Assembly (NCBI GenBank): GCA_016703765.1
Contig: JADJBL010000045.1
Location: 310,001 to 374,000 of the forward strand
Direction of reading: 5' to 3'
Origin: Saprospirales bacterium
GTDB taxonomy: Bacteria > Bacteroidota > Bacteroidia > Chitinophagales > Saprospiraceae
Length of the DNA: 64,000 nucleotides
The position numbers were made by a program, and so were the translations under genes. Of the stretch, positions 16,858-25,620 are shown piece by piece. The first letter of the stretch is position 1, and each line of letters starts with the position of its first letter. The notes under the pieces are model-generated. The model ran no database searches. It was not told the origin of the DNA and worked only from the letters and a program-made list of their open reading frames with translations.

Positions 16858-18519
16858 TCAGCCGTTCATCGAGGCGAGGAACTCTTCGTTGCTGGTGGTT
16901 TGAACCATGTGGTTGCGGAGGAATTCCATGGCTTCTTCGGGTTTCATATCCGCCAGGTGGTTGCGCAGGATGAACATCCGCTGGAGGGTATCCTTGTCGA
17001 GGAGCAGGTCTTCGCGGCGGGTGCTCGACTTGGTGAGGTCGATGGCCGGGTACATGCGCTTGTTGGAAAGGCCGCGGTCGAGTTGAAGTTCCATGTTGCC
17101 GGTTCCCTTGAATTCTTCGAAGATAACCCCGTCCATTTTGGAACCCGTGTCGATGAGTGCGGTAGCCAGAATGGTAAGGGAGCCGCCGTCTTCGATATTC
17201 CGCGCGGCGCCGAAGAATTTTTTGGGCTTGTGCAGGGCGTTGGCTTCCACACCGCCCGAAAGCACTTTCCCGCTGGCGGGCGCCACCGTGTTGTAGGCGC
17301 GGGCGAGGCGGGTGATGGAGTCGAGCAGGATGCAGACGTCGTGTCCGCATTCCACCAGGCGTTTTGCTTTTTCCAGCACGATGCCCGCCACGCGCACGTG
17401 GTTGTCGGCGGGCTCGTCGAAGGTGGAGGCGATGACCTCGGCGTTGACGCTGCGCTTCATATCGGTTACCTCCTCGGGCCGTTCATCGATGAGCAGCACG
17501 ATCAGGTAGCATTCCGGGTGGTTTTTGGCGATGGCGTTGGCCACGTCCTTGAGGAGGAAGGTCTTTCCGGTCTTCGGCTGTGCCACGATCAGGCCCCGCT
17601 GTCCTTTGCCTATAGGCGTGAACAGGTCGATGATCCGGTTGCCGAAATCCCGCCCTGTGGGGGAGGAGGTCAGCCTGAATTTCTCGTTCGGGAACAGCGG
17701 CGTGAGATAGTCGAAGGGTACGCGGTCGCGGATATCCTGCGGGTCCAGACCATTGATCTTGGAAACCTTGAGGAGTGCGAAATATTTTTCCCCTTCTTTG
17801 GGCGGGCGGATGGCGCCCCGGACGGTGTCTCCGGTGCGCAGGCCGAACAGCTTGATCTGGGAAGGCGATACATATATATCGTCCGGCGAGGTGAGGTAAT
17901 TGTAGTCCGAGGAGCGAAGGAAACCATACCCGTCGGGCATCATTTCCAAAATCCCCTCGCCTTCGATTACGCCGTCGAGGTCGATGTCAAATTTCTGAGT
18001 GTCGTTTTTTTCCTTGTGCCGCTGCGGGAACGGCTCCCGGGGACGTTCGGCTATCGGCGCTTCCACGGCGATCGCGGGGGTTTCCGATTCCTCGTCCTCC
18101 TCCTCTTCTTCCCCTTCCGCTTCTCCCTCCACCGGCGCCTGCCGGGTTTGGAAGGTCAGCTCGCGCTTTCCGCTCTCGATAATCACGCGTTTGCGGGCGC
18201 GTTTTTTTCTGGCCTCGTCTCCGTAGGCCTCGGACTCCGTTTCTGCTTCGGATTCGGGTTTGGATTCTTCCACGATAGGCGCTGGAGTGAAACTCAGGTC
18301 GTCGTCGTCATCGTCGTCCTGGTAGGGAGAAAAACCATCGTCGTCGTCGTCTTTCGGAGCGGGCCCTTTTTTGCTTTCTTCGTTAAGGGCCTGGCGGTCC
18401 AGGATCTGATCGATGAGGTCTTGTTTATGGAGACGGCGGTTCCCTTTAATGCCGAGGGACTCAGCTATTTCGCGCAGCTCGGGAACGAGCATGTCGTTTA
18501 ACTGCAAAATATCTAACAT
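16858..18519 (-). CDS. rho: Transcription termination factor Rho (with acidic N-terminal insertion)
   Basis: Hexameric ATP-dependent RNA translocase that terminates transcription. The 553-residue protein has a Rho_N domain ([17 protein letters not shown], about 8-45), then an insertion of about 130 residues rich in Asp/Glu and Arg/Lys (about 50-180, e.g. DDDDDDLSF and [16 protein letters not shown]). The OB-fold RNA-binding domain follows ([20 protein letters not shown], about 213-232), then the ATPase core with Walker A QPKTGKT (about 314) and Walker B region [15 protein letters not shown]. coli Rho has 419 residues; long charged insertions are common in Bacteroidota and Actinobacteria and can affect RNA binding or phase separation (family knowledge). 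Monocistronic. Confidence 0.95.
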   Translation of the reverse strand: MLDILQLNDMLVPELREIAESLGIKGNRRLHKQDLIDQILDRQALNEESKKGPAPKDDDDDGFSPYQDDDDDDDLSFTPAPIVEESKPESEAETESEAYGDEARKKRARKRVIIESGKRELTFQTRQAPVEGEAEGEEEEEDEESETPAIAVEAPIAERPREPFPQRHKEKNDTQKFDIDLDGVIEGEGILEMMPDGYGFLRSSDYNYLTSPDDIYVSPSQIKLFGLRTGDTVRGAIRPPKEGEKYFALLKVSKINGLDPQDIRDRVPFDYLTPLFPNEKFRLTSSPTGRDFGNRIIDLFTPIGKGQRGLIVAQPKTGKTFLLKDVANAIAKNHPECYLIVLLIDERPEEVTDMKRSVNAEVIASTFDEPADNHVRVAGIVLEKAKRLVECGHDVCILLDSITRLARAYNTVAPASGKVLSGGVEANALHKPKKFFGAARNIEDGGSLTILATALIDTGSKMDGVIFEEFKGTGNMELQLDRGLSNKRMYPAIDLTKSSTRREDLLLDKDTLQRMFILRNHLADMKPEEAMEFLRNHMVQTTSNEEFLASMNG

Positions 18520-18881
18520 AGGATTTATACGTCAGTTAGCTAGCTAATGAGGTTAGAGATATGAAAAGATTTTCTTTAGAGCGCCAAAATACTTGAACCA
18601 TAAGTGGTTGACATTGCAATAACCCTTGCTCGGATTTCCCAACAAACTTAAATGACATGTTGGTAAAGCGGGAATCGTTTCAGGAGTTGAACACCTGGGG
18701 AACTTACTGTTTTCAACAAGAAACCTGGTGTTGGAAGTGCAGTGAGTCTGATTAGACGGGGTAAAAATACACCCTTTTTTTTATTCCAACTACTATCTTT
18801 GCAAAAAGATAACCTAAAGTAGCGTTAAAAGTTTTTTATTGCCCCGAAGAAGGCGTTTCATTTTGTAAAATCATACCCGAC
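18520..18881. other. 362-nt divergent intergenic region (rho / serS)
   Basis: Contains the serS -7-like TATCTTTG at 18794-18801. Upstream of it are several short inverted repeats on the plus strand (CCAACA/TGTTGG at 18639-18663, GTCTgattAGAC at 18746-18757) and GGGT-N8-ACCC followed by eight T at 18775-18782, which could be a weak terminator or part of the rho leader. No gene is called. Confidence 0.35.
18794..18801 (+). promoter_or_regulatory. Putative -7 element of serS
   Basis: TATCTTTG, exact TAnnTTTG match, 80 nt before the serS ATG at 18882. No -33 TTG was found at the expected spacing. Confidence 0.4.
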
Positions 18882-20156
18882 ATGTTAGAACTCAAAAGAA
18901 TAAGAGAGCAGAAAGAACAGGTGCTCGAAGGGCTCCGCCTTCGCAACTGGAACGAAACCCAATTATCAGTGATTGACCAGATCCTCGAACTGGACGACAA
19001 AAGGCGCAGCTCAAAAACCGCGCTGGATACGACCCTCGCCGAAGCCAACCGGATTTCCAAGGAGGTCGGAACCTTGATGCAACAAGGCAAACGCGAGGAA
19101 GCCGAATCCGTCAAGGCCCAGGTGGGCCAGTTAAAAGATAAAAGCAAACAACTGGAAGCGGCCCTGGCCGAGGCGGAGAAACAGATCGACGACCTGCTGC
19201 TCAGCGTCCCAAATATTCCCAGCACCCTCGTTCCCAAGGGCAAAACCCCCGAGGACAACCTGGTGTACCGCGATTGGACCAAGTCATTTCCCGAACTGCC
19301 TGCCGACGCCCTGCCCCATTGGGAACTGGGGAAAAAATACAACCTGTTCGACCTGGAACTGGGCGTCAAACTCACCGGGGCCGGCTTCCCGGTTTACCGG
19401 AATAAAGGCGCGAGGCTGCAACGGGCCCTGATCAACTTCTTCCTCGACCAGGCCCATGGGGCGGGATATGAGGAAATTCAGCCCCCCCTCATGGTCAACG
19501 CAGACTCCGCCCGCGCCACCGGACAACTTCCCGACAAGGAAGGGCAGATGTATTACGTCGGCCTCGACGACCTCTACCTCATCCCCACCGCCGAGGTGCC
19601 GGTGACGAATATATATAGAGACGTCATTCTGGAAACCTCCCAGTTCCCCGTCAAAATGACCGGCTATACCCCCTGCTTCAGGCGGGAGGCGGGCTCGTAT
19701 GGCGCCCACGTGCGCGGCCTCAACCGCGTTCACCAATTCGACAAGGTGGAGATCGTGCGCCTGGAGCATCCCGACCAATCCTACGCAGCCCTCGACGAGA
19801 TGCTGGCGCATGTGAGCGGGCTGCTGGACCAGCTGGAACTTCCCTACCGCATCTTGCGTTTGTGCGGTGGGGACATGAGTTTTACATCGGCCATCACCTA
19901 CGATTTTGAAGTGTTTTCGGCAGCCCAAAAGAAATGGCTGGAGGTCAGTTCGGTTTCCAATTTTGAAACCTACCAGACCAACCGCATGAAACTCCGGTTC
20001 CGGGACGGGAAAGATATCCGCCTCGCACATTCTCTGAACGGCAGCGCCCTGGCTCTTGCCAGGATCGTAGCTGCATTGTTAGAAAACAACCAGGACGCCC
20101 AGGGGATAAAGATGCCCAAAGTACTTCATCCCTATCTCGGATTTGAGCGCATCTGA
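18882..20156 (+). CDS. serS: Seryl-tRNA synthetase
   Basis: Class II aminoacyl-tRNA synthetase that charges tRNA-Ser. The 424-residue protein has the N-terminal antiparallel coiled-coil arm (about 1-110, MLELKRIREQKEQVLEGL) and the catalytic core with IPTAEVPVTNIYRD (the TxE substrate motif), motif 2 PCFRREAGSYG with HQFDKVEIV, and motif 3 NGSALALARIVAALLENNQ near the C-terminus. Length is normal. Followed at 105 nt by a zinc peptidase gene on the same strand. Confidence 0.96.
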   Translation: MLELKRIREQKEQVLEGLRLRNWNETQLSVIDQILELDDKRRSSKTALDTTLAEANRISKEVGTLMQQGKREEAESVKAQVGQLKDKSKQLEAALAEAEKQIDDLLLSVPNIPSTLVPKGKTPEDNLVYRDWTKSFPELPADALPHWELGKKYNLFDLELGVKLTGAGFPVYRNKGARLQRALINFFLDQAHGAGYEEIQPPLMVNADSARATGQLPDKEGQMYYVGLDDLYLIPTAEVPVTNIYRDVILETSQFPVKMTGYTPCFRREAGSYGAHVRGLNRVHQFDKVEIVRLEHPDQSYAALDEMLAHVSGLLDQLELPYRILRLCGGDMSFTSAITYDFEVFSAAQKKWLEVSSVSNFETYQTNRMKLRFRDGKDIRLAHSLNGSALALARIVAALLENNQDAQGIKMPKVLHPYLGFERI

Positions 20157-20261
20157 TCCTGAAAAAGGTGGACCTGTCTGAATTTATTAAAAATTGGTCG
20201 ATAGCCATTGAGCTTTTTAAGCCTTAGGTTGTTAAAGAACAAAAACTAAAACCATTTATCG

Positions 20262-20951
20262 ATGGGTGAATATTATGTGTATATGATTATAGCCGGTATC
20301 CTTTCGGTTGTCGGTTTTGCGGTGAGTAGCCGCCTGAAGAGCAAATTCCAGAAGTACAGCATGATCGGCCTTCGGAACGGAATGAGCGGTCAGGAGATCG
20401 CCGAAGCCATGCTCCGCCACTACCAGATCTACGATGTGAAGGTGGTCATGGGGCAGGGTTTTTTGAGCGACCACTACAACCCGCTCACCAAAACGGTAAA
20501 CCTGAGCGGCCCCGTCTTTGAAGGCCGCAGCATAGCTGCCGCTGCGGTAGCGGCCCACGAATGCGGTCACGCGGTACAGCACGCTACTGCGTATAGCATG
20601 CTGAAGCTGCGCTCGGCGCTGGTGCCCGTGGTCAGCATTGCCGCAGGGGCGCAACAATGGCTTTTAATCGGCGCGTTTCTTTTTCTCAACGCCATGCCCG
20701 GCCTGTTGTTGATCACCATCATCGCCTTTGCGATTACGACCTTGTTCGCGTTCATCACGCTTCCGGTCGAATTCGATGCCAGCCGGCGCGCGCTTGCCTG
20801 GCTGGATGCCAGCGGCACGACCCACGGCGTAGAACACGAAGGCGCCAAGGACGCCCTTTGGTGGGCTGCGATGACCTATGTTTCCGCCGCTCTGTCGGCT
20901 CTGGTCATGCTGGTTTATCTCGTGCTCCGGTACATGGGTGCGCGTGACTGA
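20262..20951 (+). CDS. Membrane zinc metallopeptidase, YugP-like
   Basis: 229-residue membrane protein with an N-terminal helix (about 7-24), the zinc-binding motif HECGH (99-103), and two or three C-terminal helices (LLIGAFLFLNAMPGLLLITI, and MTYVSAALSALVMLVYLVL). The segment VMGQGFLSDHYNPLTKTVNLS precedes the motif, and PVEFDASRRAL supplies the conserved downstream acidic residue. This matches the neutral zinc metallopeptidase family of B. subtilis YugP. Substrates are not known. It is followed by a strong terminator. Confidence 0.88.
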   Translation: MGEYYVYMIIAGILSVVGFAVSSRLKSKFQKYSMIGLRNGMSGQEIAEAMLRHYQIYDVKVVMGQGFLSDHYNPLTKTVNLSGPVFEGRSIAAAAVAAHECGHAVQHATAYSMLKLRSALVPVVSIAAGAQQWLLIGAFLFLNAMPGLLLITIIAFAITTLFAFITLPVEFDASRRALAWLDASGTTHGVEHEGAKDALWWAAMTYVSAALSALVMLVYLVLRYMGARD

Positions 20952-20977
20952 TGGAAGACATTTTCAGAAATATTTTT

Positions 20978-21013
20978 AAGAAGGGCGCGGGCGCTGAAAC
21001 CCGCGCCCTTCTT
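20978..21013 (+). terminator. Terminator after the YugP-like peptidase gene
   Basis: 14-bp perfect stem (AAGAAGGGCGCGGG / CCCGCGCCCTTCTT) with an 8-nt loop, 26 nt after the stop codon, followed by an AT-rich stretch. The T-run is short, but the stem is strong. Confidence 0.75.
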
Positions 21014-21039
21014 CATTTTACAGAGTTGTTGGCATTTTA

Positions 21040-21099
21040 TGTGGAAAACGTGTGGAAACCCGCCTGTTGATGGTCAGCAGATTAGGAAAATTGTCCACA
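21040..21099. other. Cluster of three DnaA-box-like 9-mers
   Basis: TGTGGAAAA at 21040-21048 (reverse complement TTTTCCACA, fits TTWTNCACA), TGTGGAAAC at 21051-21059 (one mismatch) and TTGTCCACA at 21091-21099 (one mismatch). The first two start 11 nt apart, one helical turn. Whether this is part of an origin or a DnaA-titration site cannot be told from the window. Confidence 0.3.
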
Positions 21100-21215
21100 T
21101 CTGAAACACCTTGTTTTTGGGAAATGGTACGCCTGAAATTTCCGCGTTCGGCCCCGTGAAACTAACTTAGCAACCCCATTGCTACTCAGGTTAAGGTAGC
21201 CGAAAAACCCCAACT

Positions 21216-21932
21216 ATGACCATCAGGCCCCGTCGATTTATCTTTTCAGGATTGGAATCCCTCGTGGAGGGAAAAATTAAAAAGCTGGCCGAACTATGCG
21301 ATAAGCTTTTCATCTTCATCAACGAAGAAGAGCCGGTCATACCGGTGAAGATCGTCCGGAAACTCCAGGATTTCGGCAAGAAGATCAAATGGGTGCCGGT
21401 GGAGATCGACCTTCAATCCGATTTCCAGGTTTTCTTTTCCTTTTTTGTGGGCAAAACCCACGAACGCACGGCCCCGGAGGTCGAGTTTATCCTGCTGGGA
21501 GACAACCACCATTACGATTCCCTCGTCAGGCATCTGAACACCTGCGGAAGGAGCTGCCTCCGGCTGGAACCCGCCCGCGCCTTCAATTTGCTTGGCCCCG
21601 GCTACGGGGTAATTCCCCATATCGATCAAAACGCATTGCCGGAAGGCGAAGGGGAAAAAGAGCTCCAGTTGGTTGGCGAACCCTCCGAATCGGGGGAATC
21701 CTCCGGAAGGGAAAAAACAGATCCCCTTTCCGGGAAGATCGCCAAAGATGTAGTACAGCGAATGATCCGCTCCGGCAATCGCCCCGCAGAGCTTCCCACC
21801 CTTCGGGAATACATCCAGCTATGCCACCGGCAGCAGTTGGGTAAGGGCAGTATCGACCGGGTGATCCAACTCCTGCTCGATCAAAAGGAAATAGAGGTTA
21901 AAGGAAGCTCGGAGGTGGTGTACAACTTTTGA
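21216..21932 (+). CDS. PIN/NYN-like domain protein of unknown function
   Basis: 238 residues in two parts. Residues about 6-125 resemble NYN/PIN-like nuclease folds of the type found in uncharacterised Bacteroidota proteins: an initial strand (RFIFSGLESLVEG), VEIDLQSDFQVFFSFFVGKT (compare the 'LDF...YYLG' helix of the family) and VEFILLGDNHHYDSLVRHL (compare 'FYILSRD.GFD.LI.HL'). A polar linker (about 145-172) leads to a helical C-terminal domain of about 65 residues that looks winged-helix-like. The first acidic position usual for the active site appears to be Gly/Glu (SGLE) rather than Asp, so activity is uncertain. Assignment is from pattern recognition only. It is 67 nt upstream of frr. 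Confidence 0.55.
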   Translation: MTIRPRRFIFSGLESLVEGKIKKLAELCDKLFIFINEEEPVIPVKIVRKLQDFGKKIKWVPVEIDLQSDFQVFFSFFVGKTHERTAPEVEFILLGDNHHYDSLVRHLNTCGRSCLRLEPARAFNLLGPGYGVIPHIDQNALPEGEGEKELQLVGEPSESGESSGREKTDPLSGKIAKDVVQRMIRSGNRPAELPTLREYIQLCHRQQLGKGSIDRVIQLLLDQKEIEVKGSSEVVYNF

Positions 21933-21971
21933 AAACCCCACTGAATAGGCAATTTCTTCCACGATAGTCCT

Positions 21972-21979
21972 TATCTTTG
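21972..21979 (+). promoter_or_regulatory. Putative -7 element of frr
   Basis: TATCTTTG, exact TAnnTTTG match, 20 nt before the frr ATG at 22000. No clear -33 element. Confidence 0.4.
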
Positions 21980-21999
21980 GGTGTCAAAAACCTAAAATT

Positions 22000-22566
22000 A
22001 TGTTACAAGAAGACCTGGACCTGCAAATGGATATTGCCAAGGAGGGGATGGCGCAAGCTTTGGATCACCTGAACAAGGAATTGTCGCACGTAAAAGCGGG
22101 GAAAGCGTCCCCGGCTATGGTAGACGGCCTGAAAGTGGCCTACTACGGCACACCGACCCTCTTAAGCCAGGTGGCCAACGTCACCACTTCCGATGCGAAA
22201 ACGCTGGTAATCCAGCCCTGGGAGAAAAACATGCTCGGCCCGATCGAAAAATCCATCTTTGAAGCAAACCTGGGCGTCACCCCCATGAACGACGGTGAGG
22301 TGATCCGCCTGGTCATCCCCCCACTCACCGAAGAGCGGCGCAAGGAACTCGGCAAAAGGGTCAAGCACCTCGGAGAGGAAGCCAAGATCGGCCTGCGAAC
22401 CGTTCGCCAGAAAGCGATGGACGCCATCAAGAAGGCCATAAAGGATGGATTCCCGGAAGACACAGGGAAACGCCTGGAGACAAAAGTGCAGGATATGCTG
22501 AACGATTATACGAAAAAAATTGACCAGATGGTCGAATCCAGAGAGAAGGATATCATGACAGTTTGA
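22000..22566 (+). CDS. frr: Ribosome recycling factor
   Basis: Releases the 50S subunit from post-termination ribosomes together with EF-G. The 188-residue protein shows the RRF pattern: LSHVKAGKASPAMVDGLKV (tRNA-mimic domain I), the beta-barrel domain II (YYGTPTLLSQVANVTT, LVIQPWEKNMLGPIEKSI, IRLVIPPLTEERRKEL), and the return helix (ARKAM-like QKAMDAIKKAIKDG). pyrH, the usual upstream neighbour, is absent. Followed by a UUCG-type terminator and the convergent porX gene. Confidence 0.96.
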   Translation: MLQEDLDLQMDIAKEGMAQALDHLNKELSHVKAGKASPAMVDGLKVAYYGTPTLLSQVANVTTSDAKTLVIQPWEKNMLGPIEKSIFEANLGVTPMNDGEVIRLVIPPLTEERRKELGKRVKHLGEEAKIGLRTVRQKAMDAIKKAIKDGFPEDTGKRLETKVQDMLNDYTKKIDQMVESREKDIMTV

Positions 22567-22615
22567 AATCTTTTTCGTATTTTCGACTGCGTATTAATTT
22601 GGATTAGTATGAAAA

Positions 22616-22645
22616 AAAGCGGCTGTCCTTCGGGGCAGCCGCTTT
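22616..22645. terminator. Bidirectional terminator between frr and porX, with C(UUCG)G tetraloop
   Basis: Stem AAAGCGGCTG / CAGCCGCTTT extended by TCC/GGG (with one T-G pair) and closed by a C(TTCG)G tetraloop. A/T-rich on both sides, so it can serve both convergent genes. Confidence 0.85.
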
Positions 22646-22651
22646 ATTGTT

Positions 22652-24208
22652 TTAGCGATTCCTCAGCCGGATGACCGGACAAATGATCTCTTCCAGCGAG
22701 ATTCCGCCATGCTGGAAGGTATTTTTGTAAAAATTGAGGTACTGATTGTAGTTGTTCGGATAGAGGAAGAAGTGGTCCTCCTTGGCGAAAATGTACGTTG
22801 AGCTGATATTGGGCCGCGGAAGACCCGCCTTTTCCGGCTCCCGGATCGCAAATACATCCCTTTTCTCAAATTGCAGGTTCTTGCCCACCTTGTACCGGAG
22901 GTTGGTGGTGGTCTCCCGGTCGCCGACCACCTTGGAGGGCTGGTTGACCCGAATGGTTCCGTGATCGGTGGTAATGAAAAGCTGAACGTCCCGCTCGGCC
23001 GCCTTTTGAAGAGCCAGCCACAGGGGCGAATTTTCAAACCAGGACCTCGTCAGGGAGCGGTAGGCTTTTTCATCGCCCGCCAGTTCTTTGAGCACTTCCA
23101 TTTCGGTGCGCGCATGCGAAAGCATGTCGATGAAATTGTACACGATCACCGTCAGGTCGTTATTAATATAGTGCAGGATATTGTCCTGCATTTCCTTGGC
23201 CACCGCCACGGTAGTCACTTTCGTGTAGGAGGTTTTCAGTGGCCTGCGAATAATCCTGCGCAATTGCTCGGCCAGGAGTTGCTCCTCGTACATATTCTTC
23301 CCCCCTTTTTCATTGTCGTTGAGCCACCAGTCCGGGTGGTATTTTTCAATCTCGGAGGGCATCATGCCCGAAAAGATGGCATTGCGGCTATACTGGGTGG
23401 AGGTTGGCAGAATGCTGAAAAAGAAGTCCTCCGATTCCACGCGGAAAGCCTCGCTGACGATAGGCTCGATGACCTTCCACTGGTCGTAGCGCAGGTTGTC
23501 GAGCAATAGGAGGATGGTAGGGGTGCCTTCCTTCAGGAGTGGCAAAACCATTTTGCGCAAAAGGTTAAAGGAAAGAACGGGCGCTTCCGACTCGTCGGCG
23601 ATCCAGTCGAGGTAGTTTTTGGTGATGAATTTGGAAAATTCATTGTTAGCTTCCGCTTTTTGCATGGCCAGTATCTCGTAGATCTCCGTGGAATTGGCAT
23701 CGTCGATCTTGATCTCCCAGTTCACGAGCTTGCGGTACACCTCCGCCCATTCGTTGATATCGAGGCCGCTGCTGATGCGCATCATCAGTTGACGAAACTC
23801 TTGCTGATAGTCGGTCGTGGTCTTTTCGCGCACGAGGCGCTTGTTATCCATGATCTTTTTGAGGGTCAGCAACACCTGGTTGGGGTTCACCGGCTTGATC
23901 AGGTAGTCGGTGATCTGGGAGCCGAGGGCCTCTTCCATGACTGTTTCCGCCTCGTTCTTGGTGATCATCACCACCGGAAGGTTGGGGAATTGCACTTTTA
24001 TCCGGGACAAGGTCTCCAGGCCCGTGAGGCCCGGCATGCTCTCGTCGAGAAAGACCACGTCGAAATCGCGGTTGCCGTCACATTCTTCCAGCGCGTCGTA
24101 GCCGTTGCTAACCGTGACCACATCGTAGCCCTTATTTTGCAAAAATAGGATCTGAGGTTTGAGCAATTCAATTTCGTCGTCCGCCCAAAGGATCTTTACT
24201 TTTTCCAT
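22652..24208 (-). CDS. porX: PorX-type response regulator with PglZ domain (T9SS regulator)
   Basis: 518 residues. An N-terminal receiver domain (about 1-125) has the acidic pair D10/D11 in LWADDE, phospho-acceptor Asp55 in VVFLDESMPG, Thr in VVMITKNE and Lys in YLIKPVNP. After a helical linker (about 130-220) comes a PglZ/alkaline-phosphatase-like domain (about 228-518): TILLLLDNLRYDQW, VIVYNFIDMLSHART and LFITTDHGTIRVN supply the metal-binding acidic and His residues. In Porphyromonas and Flavobacterium, PorX with the kinase PorY controls the type IX secretion system, and its PglZ domain acts as a phosphodiesterase (family knowledge). No kinase gene is adjacent. Monocistronic; a TACCTTTA -7-like element lies upstream. 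Confidence 0.92.
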   Translation of the reverse strand: MEKVKILWADDEIELLKPQILFLQNKGYDVVTVSNGYDALEECDGNRDFDVVFLDESMPGLTGLETLSRIKVQFPNLPVVMITKNEAETVMEEALGSQITDYLIKPVNPNQVLLTLKKIMDNKRLVREKTTTDYQQEFRQLMMRISSGLDINEWAEVYRKLVNWEIKIDDANSTEIYEILAMQKAEANNEFSKFITKNYLDWIADESEAPVLSFNLLRKMVLPLLKEGTPTILLLLDNLRYDQWKVIEPIVSEAFRVESEDFFFSILPTSTQYSRNAIFSGMMPSEIEKYHPDWWLNDNEKGGKNMYEEQLLAEQLRRIIRRPLKTSYTKVTTVAVAKEMQDNILHYINNDLTVIVYNFIDMLSHARTEMEVLKELAGDEKAYRSLTRSWFENSPLWLALQKAAERDVQLFITTDHGTIRVNQPSKVVGDRETTTNLRYKVGKNLQFEKRDVFAIREPEKAGLPRPNISSTYIFAKEDHFFLYPNNYNQYLNFYKNTFQHGGISLEEIICPVIRLRNR

Positions 24209-24315
24209 CCTTGTTTTAGTTGTTTAGTCTTAAAGGTACGTTTTTATGAACGACCGCCGACGGCATCTAGTACCTGCCGAAAAAATTCTATCGAATAATT
24301 CCGACTTTTGCGGGT

Positions 24316-25536
24316 ATGGGAAAAAAAAAGATCTTCAATGACCCGGTGTACGGGTTTGTCAGCGTTCCTTACGGCATACTGTTCGACCTGGTCGAGCATC
24401 CTTTTTTCCAACGCCTGCGCCGGATCAAACAGGTGAGTATGACCCATTACGTGTATCCCGGGGCTTTGCATACCCGCTTTCACCATGCCCTCGGCGCCAT
24501 GCACCTGATGACGCAGGCAATCGAAGAGTTGCGCTCCAAAGGGACGGAAATCACGGAAGAAGAGGCGGAAGCGGCCCGGATTGCCATCCTGCTGCACGAT
24601 ATCGGGCACGGCCCATTTTCGCACACCCTGGAACATACCCTCATCAACATCACCCACGAAGAGCTTTCCCTCCTCTTTATGCAACAACTCAACGAGGAGT
24701 TCGGAGGAGCCTTGAATTTGGCGATTTCAATATTTACGGGGGAGTATCCCAAAAAATTTCTCCACCAGTTGATCTCCGGTCAGCTCGATATGGACCGGAT
24801 GGACTACCTCAACCGCGACAGCTTTTTCACCGGCGTTTACGAAGGGGTGATCGGCTACGACCGGATCATCAAAATGCTCGCAGTCTTTGAGGACGAACTG
24901 GTCGTGGAGGAAAAGGGAATCTATTCCATCGAGAAATTCCTCATGGCTCGACGCCTGATGTACTGGCAGGTGTACCTGCACAAGACGGTCCTCTCGGCCG
25001 AACAAATGCTCATCGCCACACTCAAGAGGGCCAAAGCGCTCAGCCGGGAAGGGGTGGAGCTGCAAGTTCCGCCCAGCATGCAATTCTTCCTGCGCAACGA
25101 GTTTAGCGCCACCGATTTTCAGCAACGGCGGCCCGAGCTGTTGAAGCATTTTGCCCGCCTGGACGACTACGACATCTTTTCCGCCCTCAAGGCCTTCATC
25201 GAGGGGCCGGACCCCCTCCTGGCCTACCTTTCCGAATGTATTGTCGACCGCCGGCTCTTTAAACTGGAGTTGCAGAACCAGCCTTTTTCCGAGGAATACA
25301 AAGAACAGATCCAATCCTGCATTCGCAAAAAATTCGATTTTGCAGAGAGCGGGCTGTCCCATCTTTTTCTGGAAGGAGAGGAGCGCAACAATACCTACAG
25401 CATCGCCAGGGACGAGATCAAGATCCTTTTCAAAAACCGGAAAGTCCTGCCTTTCTCCGAATGTTCGGATGTGAATATCCCCTCGGGTATCGTCACGAAG
25501 TATTATATCGGGTATCCGAAGGAATGCCTTGTGTAG
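24316..25536 (+). CDS. HD-domain phosphohydrolase (dNTPase/SAMHD1-like, YwfO family)
   Basis: 406 residues. N-terminal KKIFNDPVYGFVSVPYGILFDLVEHPFFQRLRRIKQ is the family signature. The HD metal site is formed by the His of TRFHHALGAMHL, the HD of ILLHDIGHGPFSHTLEH, and the downstream Asp of GQLDMDRMDYLNRD. The family hydrolyses nucleotide triphosphates or phosphorylated compounds; the substrate here is not predicted. Divergent from porX across 107 bp. An HD protein next to porX recurs in Bacteroidota (family knowledge), though lpxD, often next in that series, is absent. Confidence 0.88.
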   Translation: MGKKKIFNDPVYGFVSVPYGILFDLVEHPFFQRLRRIKQVSMTHYVYPGALHTRFHHALGAMHLMTQAIEELRSKGTEITEEEAEAARIAILLHDIGHGPFSHTLEHTLINITHEELSLLFMQQLNEEFGGALNLAISIFTGEYPKKFLHQLISGQLDMDRMDYLNRDSFFTGVYEGVIGYDRIIKMLAVFEDELVVEEKGIYSIEKFLMARRLMYWQVYLHKTVLSAEQMLIATLKRAKALSREGVELQVPPSMQFFLRNEFSATDFQQRRPELLKHFARLDDYDIFSALKAFIEGPDPLLAYLSECIVDRRLFKLELQNQPFSEEYKEQIQSCIRKKFDFAESGLSHLFLEGEERNNTYSIARDEIKILFKNRKVLPFSECSDVNIPSGIVTKYYIGYPKECLV

Positions 25537-25540
25537 AAAG

Positions 25541-25618
25541 TTTAGGCTGTTTAGAAGGTTTAGAGGTTTAGTTTAAAGCCAAGCTAAACCTCCTAAACTT
25601 ACTAAACCCTCTAAACCG
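25541..25618. terminator. Imperfect inverted repeat built from TTTAG(A/G)GGTTTAG units between convergent genes
   Basis: AT-rich dyad: repeated GTTTAG on the left arm is complemented by CTAAAC on the right arm, centred near 25578. It fills the gap between the HD gene and the gamma-carbonic anhydrase-like gene. Probably a bidirectional terminator. Confidence 0.55.
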
Positions 25619-25620
25619 AT

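Noticed and set aside
16810..18501. 563-codon open frame antisense to rho
   Set aside because: It is the complement of a well-conserved rho gene; the translation has low complexity and no resemblance to a protein family.
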